Assembly: GCF_029626025.1 (NCBI RefSeq)
Contig: NZ_JARUBF010000001.1
Location: 1,240,001-1,304,000, forward strand
Length of the DNA: 64,000 bases
Origin: Solwaraspora sp. WMMD406
Lineage (GTDB): Bacteria; Actinomycetota; Actinomycetes; Mycobacteriales; Micromonosporaceae
Direction of reading: 5' to 3'
Numbering within the stretch: the stretch's first letter is position 1; each line of letters starts with the position of its first letter. Shown in pieces: positions 27,440-36,290 of the stretch. The notes under the pieces are model-generated. The model did no database searches. It saw nothing but the letters and a program-made list of their open reading frames with translations, and had not been told where the DNA came from. Position numbers and translations under genes: made by a program.

Positions 27440-30400
27440 GTGGACGAATCAGGTGGACCCGGCAGGGCCGCACCGGGGCAGGGCGAGGGCGGAGTCGATC
27501 CGCGAGACCGTCGTGACCAGGCGACAAGCGGCTGGGCGGGGGCGCGTTCGGGAGGGTCGGACCCGGCTGGATCAGAGTTCGACTTCGACCGATCGGGTTC
27601 TGGCTGGATGCCGGACAACTCCCCGGTCAGCGGACCGGCCTGGGCTGATCCGCCGACGCGCTACGCCGAGGTGCTGCCCTTCACCCGTACGCCCCGCAGC
27701 GGTGGCACGGCGGCCCGCGGCACCCGCGGTCCGGCCGATACCGCCGCCACCGCCGCGACCAGCGCGGATTCGGACCCGGGCCGTCGTCAGCCCGGCGACA
27801 GCCCGACGAGCGGTGGTCCGATCAGTGCCGGTCCGACGAGCGGTGGCCCGACCAGCGCGTTGCCCTACCCCTACTCGGAGGACCCGGCCGGTGCCGGACG
27901 ACGGGCCGTGGTGCCTACGCCACGACCGGCACCGTCGCGGGAATCCACCGACACCAGCGACGCGAACGACGCCCACCCGGGGCCGACCGCCGACAACTCC
28001 CGACCACGGGTCACCCCGGTGAACCCACCGCCCCGCTGGCAGGAGACCGCGCGGGCGGTGCCGTCGACGCCGCTGAGGGCGGTTCCGGTGTCCTCGGCGC
28101 AGCCGGTGTCGCCGGCACCCGTGCGCCCTGTGCGACCGGGAACGCCGCCGGGCTTCCAGGCTCCCTCGATCAACCGACCCGAGACCGAGCGGTCAGAGTC
28201 CGGCCGCGACACCGATCCCGGGCCGACGCAGCCGACCGGCGGGCGGTGGGAGGACTCACCGGCCGACCGGGGACCCGACCGGAGTGGACGCCAAGGTGAG
28301 CGCGACGTCCGCGACGGCCGGGCGAGCGACCCCGGCGACCAGCTCGCGGACCGAGCCGATCGTGCCGATCGATCCGTACCCGGGTCGGCCTCAGCGCTCG
28401 GCGCGGAGCCGGAACATCCCGGTTCGGCGCGATCCCGACCGGACGTCGTCGGCCAGCGCCGGACCGGCGAGTGGCCGCAGTCTGGCGGAACCGGCGAGTG
28501 GCCGCAGCCCGGCGCGACGGGCGAGTGGCCGCAGTCTGGCGGAACCGGCGAGCGGCCGCAGCCCGAGCGGTCGCGTCCGCAGGTGACGGGCGAGCGGTCG
28601 GGCGGGGCGGCGGCGACCGGCCCGGGACAGCCGTCGGGTCAGGAGCCACGTACGGCATCCACCGGCGAATGGCCGCAACCGGGTTCCGACGAATGGTCGC
28701 CGCAGCGGACGCCGCCGACCTGGTCGTCGCCACCGGGCTCCGCGCTGCCCCGGCCGGACTGGGCGGCGGACGGGCGCGGACCTGGCGACGCCGACGGTCC
28801 CACCGCCGAACAGCGGCCACTTCCGCAGGCCACCTCCGCCGCTGCCGGGTCGGGCGACGCCGATCCGGACTGGACGTACGGACAGAGCTGGGCGCCGGCC
28901 GAGCCGACCTGGCCGGCGGAGTCCGTCGCACCGGACTGGTCCTCGACCGAACCGACCCGCGCCTGGTCGGACGAGCCCGCGGCCCGCTGGACCAACGAAC
29001 CTGCGGCGACGTGGGCCGACGACTCGGCGCCCGGCTGGTCGCCTGCGCCCGCCGCGCGCTGGGCCAGCGACGAGGACGCCAGCTGGACGGCCGAGCACGT
29101 CGAGCGAGACGAGCCGGTACGGTCGCCGCACGAGCCGGTACGGTCGCCGCACGAGCCGGTACGGTCGTTGCCGCACGAGCCGTCCCATGGCGGTTCGGGG
29201 CGCGCCCCCAGCCATGGCGGCGGGTCGTCGCCGACCGGGCCGTCGGTCCAGGGCCAACAGCCGTCCCCGGGCGAGCAACAGCCGGCGCGCGCCGCGATGC
29301 CGCACGACGAGGCACCCTGGCGTCCGGACCGGCCGACTGATCTCGGCCAGACGTCCGGGTATCAACCAGCGGCGGGTCAGCCTCGGTACGAGCCGGTGAC
29401 GCCCGTGACGCCGCCGGCGGCCGTCGACGGGCCGCCCCAGCGTCGCCGGGTCACCCTGAGCCGTCCGGCGACCGGCGGCGGGCAGGCCGCCGACCAGCCC
29501 GGGCAGGCCGCCGACCAGCCACCGGTCGCACCGGTCTCCGGCCCGGTCTTCGCCGACCCGTCCACTCCGATCGCCGCCGCCGCCCTCGACGCGCTGCCGC
29601 AGCGGGTCCCCGCCGATCCGGACGTACCAGTCGTGCCACAGCCACCAGCGGTCGAGCCGGCGGCGGAAACGCCGGAACTCGCCCGGATCGCCTCGCACCT
29701 ACGGCGTGGCGACACCTCCCAGCAGCCCCAGGAGCGGCCGGAAGGGTTCGACGTCAACGCCATCCTCGCGGCGGTCCGGGGCGTCGGCGGCGTACGCGAC
29801 GCCTCGCTGCGGACCACCGACGCCGGGGCGCACAGCCTGCGGCTGGACCTGGCGGAGGGTGCGGATCCGGCCGAAGTGAGCCGGCTGGTGGCCCGGCTGC
29901 TGCAGGAACGGATGGGACTCGCCGCGGCGCCGCAGAACCTGCCCGGCGTCGACCCGGCCCAGGCCCTGCCGGCACTGCCCTCCGGCGTACGCCAGACGAT
30001 GCCGCCCGGCCCGTCGTTTCCCGGCTGGGCGCCCCCGGAACCGGCCGACGTTCCGCGCCGCCGCCGCCAGCCGCAGCGCACCCGACCCGCCGCCGAGGAT
30101 CAGCCCTCGAGCGGGATTCCGATGGCGTGCCCGGAACCCGGTACCGGTCCGGAAAGCGGCCCACCACGTCCGTTGAACCCCGGCGGACGCCCCGGCCCAC
30201 GGGTCGTTCTCGATCACGTACAGGTCAGCACCTTCGGGGTGGACGCGACGGTCGAGGTACGGCTGACCGCCGGTGCGCGGCCGGCGTCCGGAGTGGCGAC
30301 CGGGCCCGCCGTCGACGGGTACGTGTTGCGGCTGTGCGCGGTGGCGGCGGCCTCGGCGATCGAGCAGCTGCTCAGCGGTACGCCGGGTTCACCTGACCGG

Positions 30401-30598
30401 GGACGGTGCTTCGTGGAACACGCGGCGGTCGTCCCGATGGGCGGGGTCGAGGTGTCCGTGGTCGTGGTGCTGCTCGCCTGCGGTGGTTGGGTGGAGCAGC
30501 TGGCCGGTTCCGCCGTCGTTTCCGGCGATCCCCGACAGGCTGTGGTGCGGGCCACTCTCGCCGCCGTCAACCGACGCCTGGACGCCCTGCTGGCCTAG
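27440..30598 (+). CDS. Large disordered protein with a conserved C-terminal domain
   Basis: A 1052-residue protein of unknown function. GTG 27440 follows GAGGAG at a good distance. The first 750 residues are of low complexity (Pro, Ser, Gly, Arg, Asp, Trp) with tandem repeats: four 27-bp units coding TGEWPQ(S/P)G(G/A) (28463-28570) and a 21-bp EPVRSPH unit (from 29111). The region about 770-840 (FDVNAILAAVRGVGGVRDASL...) and the last 140 residues (VVLDHVQVSTFGVDATVEVRL...VEQLAGSAVV) look folded and resemble conserved actinobacterial hypothetical domains. Similar proteins are often misnamed as IF-2-like because of their composition. It may be a scaffold. It ends at the first unit of a 15-bp repeat. 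Confidence 0.75.
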   Translation: MDESGGPGRAAPGQGEGGVDPRDRRDQATSGWAGARSGGSDPAGSEFDFDRSGSGWMPDNSPVSGPAWADPPTRYAEVLPFTRTPRSGGTAARGTRGPADTAATAATSADSDPGRRQPGDSPTSGGPISAGPTSGGPTSALPYPYSEDPAGAGRRAVVPTPRPAPSRESTDTSDANDAHPGPTADNSRPRVTPVNPPPRWQETARAVPSTPLRAVPVSSAQPVSPAPVRPVRPGTPPGFQAPSINRPETERSESGRDTDPGPTQPTGGRWEDSPADRGPDRSGRQGERDVRDGRASDPGDQLADRADRADRSVPGSASALGAEPEHPGSARSRPDVVGQRRTGEWPQSGGTGEWPQPGATGEWPQSGGTGERPQPERSRPQVTGERSGGAAATGPGQPSGQEPRTASTGEWPQPGSDEWSPQRTPPTWSSPPGSALPRPDWAADGRGPGDADGPTAEQRPLPQATSAAAGSGDADPDWTYGQSWAPAEPTWPAESVAPDWSSTEPTRAWSDEPAARWTNEPAATWADDSAPGWSPAPAARWASDEDASWTAEHVERDEPVRSPHEPVRSPHEPVRSLPHEPSHGGSGRAPSHGGGSSPTGPSVQGQQPSPGEQQPARAAMPHDEAPWRPDRPTDLGQTSGYQPAAGQPRYEPVTPVTPPAAVDGPPQRRRVTLSRPATGGGQAADQPGQAADQPPVAPVSGPVFADPSTPIAAAALDALPQRVPADPDVPVVPQPPAVEPAAETPELARIASHLRRGDTSQQPQERPEGFDVNAILAAVRGVGGVRDASLRTTDAGAHSLRLDLAEGADPAEVSRLVARLLQERMGLAAAPQNLPGVDPAQALPALPSGVRQTMPPGPSFPGWAPPEPADVPRRRRQPQRTRPAAEDQPSSGIPMACPEPGTGPESGPPRPLNPGGRPGPRVVLDHVQVSTFGVDATVEVRLTAGARPASGVATGPAVDGYVLRLCAVAAASAIEQLLSGTPGSPDRGRCFVEHAAVVPMGGVEVSVVVVLLACGGWVEQLAGSAVVSGDPRQAVVRATLAAVNRRLDALLA
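28463..28570 (+). repeat. Four 27-bp in-frame tandem repeats
   Basis: Units start at 28463, 28490, 28517 and 28544, with units 1 and 3 nearly identical. They encode a nine-residue TGEWPQ-type motif in the disordered part of the 1052-residue protein. Confidence 0.9.
29111..29172 (+). repeat. 21-bp in-frame tandem repeat
   Basis: Two exact copies and most of a third of the unit GAGCCGGTACGGTCGCCGCA plus C, starting at 29111, 29132 and 29153, encode EPVRSPH in the disordered protein. Confidence 0.88.
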
Positions 30599-30670
30599 CC
30601 GGCCTGGCGGTAGCCGGCCTGGCGGTAGCCGGCCTGGCGGTAGCCGGCCTGGCGGTAGCCGGCCTGGCGG
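30596..30670 (+). repeat. Five exact 15-bp repeats starting at a stop codon
   Basis: TAGCCGGCCTGGCGG is repeated five times without change. The first TAG is the stop codon of the 1052-residue gene, and because the unit is a multiple of three the next four TAGs are in the same frame. Each unit also contains the palindrome GCCGGC. There is no spacer diversity, so it is not a CRISPR array. Confidence 0.95.
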
Positions 30671-30719
30671 GGTGGCGGGGGCGACCGCCGGGCGGGAGGT
30701 TGTGGCAGGCTGGTCGGCG

Positions 30720-31676
30720 ATGTCTGTTGGTAGCACACGCCCCGTCCGTCACTCTGGCCCGGATTGGGCGACCACCAGCCGGGTACACCGTCGGGCCGCC
30801 GCCCCGGCGCGGTCTCGCGCGCAGCGGCGGTCGCGGCCGCGGTCCCGGTCGTGGTGGCAGCGGTCCCGGTTGCCGGTGCTGAGCGCACTGCTCGTGACCG
30901 TGGTCGGGTTGGCGGCGATCGGGATCGCCTTGTTCCGGATCACGGCCGACACCGGCTCCAGCGCGCTCGCCGCGCCCGTCACGACGACGGCACCGGCGGA
31001 CGAGAACGCCAGCCCCACCCCGGCACCGACCACGCCGGCGCCGGCACCGACGACTCCGCCACCGCCGGTGCTGCGGTTGGCGGGTCCGGTGCCGTCGGCC
31101 GGCTCGGGCGAGTTCGACTTCGGCGCCACGCAGGGGCCGGTGGCCGGCCGGTCCGGCACGTTGCGCCGGTACCGGGTGGCGGTCGAGGTCGGTTCCGAGG
31201 CCGACGTCGAGGAGTTCGGCACGCTGGTCGAGCGGACCTTGTCCGATCCGCGTAGCTGGATCGGCGGTGACCAGGTGCGGCTGCAGCGGGTCGCGGGCGG
31301 CGGCAACCACGATTTCATCGTCTACCTGGCGACCGCCCAGACCGCCGCGCGGATGTGCCAGGCCGGCTGGGTGGACATCCGGATCGACGGCAAGCCGTAC
31401 ACGTCCTGCCGGGCGCAGGGCAAGGTGATCATCAACCTGGATCGGTGGCGGCTGTCGGTCGACCACTTTGTGCGGGCGGGTGTTCCGTTGGACGTCTACC
31501 GGGCGTACGTGGTCAACCATGAGGTGGGTCACGAGCTGGGGCACGGCCACGAACGCTGCCCGGGTGGCGGCGATCCGGCGCCGGTGATGATGCAGCAGAC
31601 GCTGTTCCTCAACGGATGTGTGGCCAATCCGTGGCCGTACCTGGCTGGTGAGCGGTACGCCGGCCCGCCGCTGTGA
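30720..31676 (+). CDS. DUF3152 membrane-anchored putative zinc metalloprotease (copy 1)
   Basis: A 318-residue exported protein. A basic N-terminus precedes one membrane span (about 58-80), a Thr/Pro/Ala linker (about 90-125) and a DUF3152 domain (about 130-318). The domain contains NHEVGHELGHGHERCP, a zincin HExxH-like motif with a third His three residues on, and paired cysteines (CQAGW, SCRAQ, ERCPG, NGCVANPWP). Proteolysis at the cell surface is inferred. ATG 30720 is used, with an in-frame GTG at 30702 as an alternative. The second copy follows 212 bases downstream, suggesting a duplication. Confidence 0.85.
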   Translation: MSVGSTRPVRHSGPDWATTSRVHRRAAAPARSRAQRRSRPRSRSWWQRSRLPVLSALLVTVVGLAAIGIALFRITADTGSSALAAPVTTTAPADENASPTPAPTTPAPAPTTPPPPVLRLAGPVPSAGSGEFDFGATQGPVAGRSGTLRRYRVAVEVGSEADVEEFGTLVERTLSDPRSWIGGDQVRLQRVAGGGNHDFIVYLATAQTAARMCQAGWVDIRIDGKPYTSCRAQGKVIINLDRWRLSVDHFVRAGVPLDVYRAYVVNHEVGHELGHGHERCPGGGDPAPVMMQQTLFLNGCVANPWPYLAGERYAGPPL

Positions 31677-31888
31677 GGACGGATGCCGCCGGGTCGGCCA
31701 GGGGATACGGGGCAAATAGCCAGATTGATCCGATAAACCGGTGATGCCGGCGCGTCAATCGGGCTCGTCGACTCTGTCGTGACACGCTGTGATCGTCAGG
31801 CCATGGGTCCACGCCGTACCGCCCCCCGACCCGCATCACCACCTCGACCGGCGTGGGTGGCGTAGCGCGCCATGAGGGGCAGCCAGAT

Positions 31889-32758
31889 ATGCGGGTCGTG
31901 CAGGGAAACGCCGACCGACGAAGGATTCCGCGCGGTACCGGGCCAGCCGGCGGCTGGCCGCCGGCCGAGCGCCGGGCGCGCCGCCGTCGACGGCGGGCCG
32001 GCGTACTCGCGTTGGTGGTGGTCGCGGCCAGCCTGATCGGATTCGACCTGGTGCACGGCGGGTCCGACGCCGCCGAAGGCAGGGCTCCGGCGGCCGTACG
32101 GGAACCGGGTCCCGGTGCCGGGTCGGCCGTACCCGACGCCGCCGTACCCGGCGGGGTGGGCGGCGTTCCCCGGCCGTCGACGTCCGGTCATCCGGTGACC
32201 GGACCCGGTACGTTCGGCTACCTCACCGGGGCCGGCCCGGTGCTCGGCTGGGCCGGTGACCTGCGCCGGTTCCACATCGCCGTGGAGGACGGCATCGGTC
32301 AACGGGCCGACGAGTTCGCCGGGATCGTCGACGCCACCCTCGGCGACGAACGGAGCTGGGTGGCGTCGCGCCAGTTCCGGCTGCAGCGGGTGCCCCGTGC
32401 CGTCGCCGCCGAGTTCACCATCTACCTGGCCAGCCCCGGCACGTCGGAGAGAATGTGCGCGTTGGGCGGGCTGGCCACCGAGAAGTACACCTCCTGTCGG
32501 CTGCCCGGCCAGGTGATCATCAACGTGGCCCGCTGGCTGGAGGCGGTGCCGCACTTCGACGCCCCGCTCGCCGAATACCGGGCGTACGCGATCAACCACG
32601 AGGTCGGTCACCAGTTCGGCATGGGCCACGAGATCTGCCCGGCCGCCGGGCGACCCGCGCCGGTGATGCAACAGCAGACGTACGGCATGCAGGGGTGCCT
32701 GCCCAACGGCTGGCCGTACCTGGGCGGTACCCGCTACACCGGCCCGCCGATACCGTAG
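31889..32758 (+). CDS. DUF3152 membrane-anchored putative zinc metalloprotease (copy 2)
   Basis: A 289-residue paralogue of the preceding gene. ATG 31889 is preferred to GTG 31853 because GAGGGG lies 9 bases before it. Its layout is an arginine-rich N-terminus, one membrane span (about 36-55), a Pro/Gly linker and a DUF3152 domain with NHEVGHQFGMGHEICP and cysteines at matching places. The linkers of the two copies are unrelated while the domains are close, so the duplication is old. A 32-bp direct repeat spans its stop codon. Confidence 0.85.
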   Translation: MRVVQGNADRRRIPRGTGPAGGWPPAERRARRRRRRAGVLALVVVAASLIGFDLVHGGSDAAEGRAPAAVREPGPGAGSAVPDAAVPGGVGGVPRPSTSGHPVTGPGTFGYLTGAGPVLGWAGDLRRFHIAVEDGIGQRADEFAGIVDATLGDERSWVASRQFRLQRVPRAVAAEFTIYLASPGTSERMCALGGLATEKYTSCRLPGQVIINVARWLEAVPHFDAPLAEYRAYAINHEVGHQFGMGHEICPAAGRPAPVMQQQTYGMQGCLPNGWPYLGGTRYTGPPIP

Positions 32759-32804
32759 CCGGGCACTGACCCGGCCCGCCGATGCCGTGGCCGGGCATTG
32801 GCCG
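32741..32804 (+). repeat. Two-copy 32-bp direct repeat over a stop codon
   Basis: The sequence at 32741-32772 is repeated from 32773 with a few changes. The first copy contains the TAG (32756-32758) of the second DUF3152 gene. Confidence 0.75.
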
Positions 32805-32944
32805 CCGGGTGCGGTGACCCGCGTGGGACGGTATTCCCGGATCCCGGATCGCGGGCGGTGGCGCTACTCATGGCCGAGCGGCGGCTCGGCGAGCAACAAT
32901 GGCCTGCAGCCATAGCCATCATTGCCGATCCCGGGGAGTTCACC

Positions 32945-34105
32945 GTGTCGTTGCCCCCGCTCGTCGAACCCGCCGCCGAGCTGACCGTAGATGAGATCCG
33001 CCGCTACTCGCGGCACCTGATCATCCCGGACGTCGGCGTCGACGGTCAGAAACGCCTCAAGAACGCCAAGGTGCTCTGCGTCGGGGCCGGTGGTCTCGGC
33101 TCGCCCGCGCTGATGTACCTGGCGGCGGCCGGCGTCGGCACCCTCGGCATCGTCGACTTCGACACCGTCGACGAGTCCAACCTGCAGCGCCAGATCATCC
33201 ACGGCCAGTCCGACATCGGTAAGTCCAAGGCCGAGTCGGCCGCCGCGTCGGTCCGGGAGATCAACCCGTACGTCAGCATCCAGATCCACGACGTGGCGCT
33301 GGACAACGACAACGTGTTCGACATCTTCGGCCAGTACGACCTGATCCTCGACGGCACCGACAACTTCGCCACCCGTTACCTGGTCAACGACGCCTGCGTG
33401 CTGCTCGGCAAGCCGTACGTGTGGGGCTCGATCTACCGGTTCGACGGCCAGGTCAGCGTCTTCTGGGACCAGCACGGACCCAACTACCGGGACCTCTACC
33501 CGGAGCCGCCGCCGCCCGGCATGGTGCCGTCCTGCGCCGAAGGTGGCGTGCTCGGCGTGCTGTGCGCCTCGATCGGGTCGGTCATGGTCACCGAGGCGAT
33601 CAAGTTGATCACCGGCATCGGTGACCCGCTGCTCGGCCGGCTGATGGTCTACGACGCCCTGGAGATGAGCTACCGGGTGATCAAGATCCGTAAGGATCCG
33701 AACGGCGAGCCGATCACCGGCCTGATCGACTACGACGACTTCTGCGGCGCGGTCTCGGTCGAGGCCGAGGAGGCGGTCGTCGACTCCACGATCACCGCCC
33801 GGGAGCTCAAGGAGTGGCAGGACGCCGGCAAGGACTTCTTCCTGATCGACGTCCGCGAACCGGCCGAGTACGAGATCGTCAAGATCCCCGGCTCGACGCT
33901 GATCCCCAAGGGCGAGTTCCTCAACGGTGAGGCCCTGGCCAAGCTGCCGCAGGGCCGGCAGATCGTGCTGCACTGCAAGTCCGGCGTACGGTCGGCCGAA
34001 GCCCTCGCCGCGGTCAAGGCCGCCGGTTTCTCCGACGCTGTCCACGTGCAGGGCGGGGTGCTGTCCTGGGTCAAGCAGATCGACCCGTCGCTGCCCAGCT
34101 ACTGA
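32945..34105 (+). CDS. moeZ: Adenylyltransferase/sulfurtransferase MoeZ
   Basis: A 386-residue fusion of a ThiF/MoeB E1-like adenylyltransferase (about 1-275) and a rhodanese domain (about 285-386). The ATP site is GAGGLGSPAL (about 45) with the Arg-finger region NLQRQIIH; the rhodanese active Cys is in HCKSGVRSAE. It activates the C-terminal Gly-Gly of sulfur carriers (CysO, MoaD, ThiS) and transfers sulfur for cysteine, molybdopterin and thio-metabolite synthesis. GTG 32945 is chosen because GGGGAG lies 6 bases upstream and the family begins SLPPLVEP. A 13-bp perfect hairpin follows. Confidence 0.94.
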   Translation: MSLPPLVEPAAELTVDEIRRYSRHLIIPDVGVDGQKRLKNAKVLCVGAGGLGSPALMYLAAAGVGTLGIVDFDTVDESNLQRQIIHGQSDIGKSKAESAAASVREINPYVSIQIHDVALDNDNVFDIFGQYDLILDGTDNFATRYLVNDACVLLGKPYVWGSIYRFDGQVSVFWDQHGPNYRDLYPEPPPPGMVPSCAEGGVLGVLCASIGSVMVTEAIKLITGIGDPLLGRLMVYDALEMSYRVIKIRKDPNGEPITGLIDYDDFCGAVSVEAEEAVVDSTITARELKEWQDAGKDFFLIDVREPAEYEIVKIPGSTLIPKGEFLNGEALAKLPQGRQIVLHCKSGVRSAEALAAVKAAGFSDAVHVQGGVLSWVKQIDPSLPSY

Positions 34106-34117
34106 TCCGCCGGCACC

Positions 34118-34148
34118 GCCGGGGATCTGGTTCGTCCAGATCCCCGGC
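34118..34148. terminator. Terminator hairpin after moeZ
   Basis: GCCGGGGATCTGG (34118-34130) pairs perfectly with CCAGATCCCCGGC (34136-34148) around TTCGT, 12 bases past the moeZ stop. It supports the view that the following gene has its own promoter or a later start. Confidence 0.8.
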
Positions 34149-34212
34149 CGGCTAAATGACCTTGGCTGACTTCCTGAGGCGGGATCCCGCACCCGCCGGT
34201 AACCTTTCGCCC

Positions 34213-35007
34213 GTGGTCGATATGGATGCCGCCATCGGGTTCGTGGTGGCGCACGGGGACACCGTGGACCGAGCACGGTTGTCCTGGTTACGTACCGGTG
34301 CCGCCCCGCAGCCCGAGGCGCTCGCCAGCGCCGAGATCGGTCAGGCGCCCGAAGGCGGTTGGCCGGCCCTCTGGGCCGGCGACGTCGCTTCGGTCGACGC
34401 CACCTGCTTCCGGCTGGCCGAGTTGGACGATCTCGGCGCGCTCGGCCGGCCGCCGGCCCGCAAGGCCCTCGACTGGCTGGTCAGCCGGCAACGTCCGGAC
34501 GGCAGCTGGGAAGAGGACGAAAGCCTCGCCGGCGATGCCCCCGAATGGGCCCGCCCCGGTGACCCGGAAGCCACCTACTATCTGACCGCGAACGCCGGCT
34601 ACTGGCTCAGCGTCGCCGGCAGCCTGCAACACGACGCCGGCCACGCCGACGCCGCCCAGCGGGCCGGCCGGTTCCTCGGTGCGGTGATGCGCCCGGACGG
34701 CACCTGGCCGTCCTATCTGATGGCCGGCTGGTTGGCCGCCGGCACCCTCTACCGGCAGACGATGTTCTACGAGTCGGCCCGGATGCAGGTGGTCCTCAAC
34801 GACCGGCTGGCCAGCATGATGCCTGGCGACGTGGCGCAGTTGGCGGCCGCGCTGCGCCGCGCCGGGCTGGCCGACGACGACTGGCTGCTGGTCAACGCCC
34901 GCCGCCGGCTGGCCGCCACCCAACGCAGCGACGGCGGCTGGGACAGCGACGCGGGCGACCCGTTCGAGGTACACGTCGCCCTGGCCGCCATCCGCGCCTG
35001 CCGCTGA
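34213..35007 (+). CDS. Squalene-cyclase/prenyltransferase-fold protein
   Basis: A 264-residue alpha-toroid protein with QW-like repeats: QRPDGSWEEDES (about 96), MRPDGTWPSYL (about 157) and QRSDGGWDSDAG (about 237). These repeats mark the (alpha/alpha) barrel shared by triterpene cyclases and prenyltransferase beta-subunits. The protein is about half the length of squalene-hopene cyclases and lacks an obvious DXDD motif, so enzymatic cyclisation is doubtful. GTG 34213 is preferred because an earlier ATG at 34156 would begin only 8 bases after the moeZ terminator; both remain possible. It is convergent with proA. Confidence 0.68.
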   Translation: MVDMDAAIGFVVAHGDTVDRARLSWLRTGAAPQPEALASAEIGQAPEGGWPALWAGDVASVDATCFRLAELDDLGALGRPPARKALDWLVSRQRPDGSWEEDESLAGDAPEWARPGDPEATYYLTANAGYWLSVAGSLQHDAGHADAAQRAGRFLGAVMRPDGTWPSYLMAGWLAAGTLYRQTMFYESARMQVVLNDRLASMMPGDVAQLAAALRRAGLADDDWLLVNARRRLAATQRSDGGWDSDAGDPFEVHVALAAIRACR

Positions 35008-35023
35008 GCCCGGGGCCAGTCGG

Positions 35024-36268
35024 CTACTGGCGCAGGTGGCCGTCGCCGGTCACGACGTACTTGGTGGACGTCAGTTCCGGCAGCCCCATCGGGCCGCGCG
35101 CGTGCAGCTTCTGCGTCGAGATGCCGATCTCCGCGCCGAACCCGAACTGGCCGCCGTCGGTGAACCGGGTCGACGCGTTCACCATCACCGCCGCCGCGTC
35201 GACCCGGGCCACGAACTCCCGGGCCGCGCTGGCCGAGTCGGTGACGATCGCCTCGGTGTGCCCGGTGCCGTACCGCTTGATGTGCGCCACCGCCGCGTCG
35301 AGCGAGGCGACGACGGCGACCGAGATGTCCGCCGACAGATACTCGGTGGCGAAGTCCTCGTCGGTGGCCGCCACCACGTCGGACGAGAACGCCGCGACCT
35401 CCGGCGTACCGTGCACCGTCACCCCGGCGTCCCGCAGCTCGGTGAGGACCTTCGGCAGGAACGCCGCCGCGACATCCACGTGCACCAGCAGCGACTCGGC
35501 GGTGTTGCAGGTGGACAGCCGCTGCGTCTTGGAGTTCACCGCCACCGCAAGAGCCTTGTCGAGGTCGGCGGCGGCGTCGACGTACACGTGGCAGTTGCCG
35601 ACCCCGGTCTCGATCACCGGGACCGTCGACTCCTCGACCACGGTACGGATCAGGTCCGCGCCGCCGCGCGGGATCAGCACGTCGACCAGCCCCCGGGCCC
35701 GCATCAGCTCCTTGACCGAGTCCCGCGACGAGGCGTCCAGCAGCTGCACCGCGTCGGCCGGCAGCCCGGCGCCGACCAGCGCGTCCCGCAGCACCCGTAC
35801 CAGGACGGCGTTGGAGTGCGCCGCCGACGACGAACCACGCAGCAGCGCCGCGTTGCCCGACTTCAGGCAGATCCCGGCGGCGTCGACGGTCACGTTCGGC
35901 CGCGCCTCGTAGATGATGCCGACCACCCCGAACGGCACCCGTACCTGCCGCAGCTCCAGCCCGTTGGGCAGCGTCGAGCCGCGCACCACCTCGCCGACCG
36001 GGTCGGCGAACCCGGCCATCTCCCGCAACGCCTGCGCCATGTCGTCAATACGCTTCTCGTTGAGGGCCAGGCGGTCCAGGATCGCCGTCGACAGGCCGCC
36101 GGCCCGTCCGGCGTCCAGGTCGGCCGCGTTCGCGGCCACGATCTCGGCGGTACGGGCGACGAGCGCGTCGGCCATCGCCAGCAACCCGGCGTCCTTGGTC
36201 GCCCGGGTGGCGGTGACCAGTTCGTCGGCGGCCGTCCGCGCCCGGCGGGCCTGCTCGGTCACGCTCAT
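35024..36268 (-). CDS. proA: Gamma-glutamyl phosphate reductase
   Basis: A 414-residue NADPH-dependent enzyme of the aldehyde dehydrogenase fold; it makes glutamate-5-semialdehyde, the second step of proline synthesis. Recognisable segments include [21 protein letters not shown] in part, [11 protein letters not shown], the active Cys in [13 protein letters not shown] and [16 protein letters not shown] near the end. ATG 36268 follows GAGGAGACG. It starts 22 bases after proB on the same strand, so the two are co-transcribed. Confidence 0.97.
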   Translation of the reverse strand: MSVTEQARRARTAADELVTATRATKDAGLLAMADALVARTAEIVAANAADLDAGRAGGLSTAILDRLALNEKRIDDMAQALREMAGFADPVGEVVRGSTLPNGLELRQVRVPFGVVGIIYEARPNVTVDAAGICLKSGNAALLRGSSSAAHSNAVLVRVLRDALVGAGLPADAVQLLDASSRDSVKELMRARGLVDVLIPRGGADLIRTVVEESTVPVIETGVGNCHVYVDAAADLDKALAVAVNSKTQRLSTCNTAESLLVHVDVAAAFLPKVLTELRDAGVTVHGTPEVAAFSSDVVAATDEDFATEYLSADISVAVVASLDAAVAHIKRYGTGHTEAIVTDSASAAREFVARVDAAAVMVNASTRFTDGGQFGFGAEIGISTQKLHARGPMGLPELTSTKYVVTGDGHLRQ

Positions 36269-36290
36269 CGTCGTCTCCTCACATGTTCTG

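Noticed and set aside
30596-30670. Possible CRISPR-like array (five regular repeats)
   Set aside because: Units are head-to-tail without spacers and no cas genes are near; it is a simple tandem repeat.
34156-34212. Longer N-terminus for the cyclase-like protein
   Set aside because: The ATG at 34156 lies 8 bases beyond a strong terminator, and the added residues do not look like the domain; kept only as an alternative.
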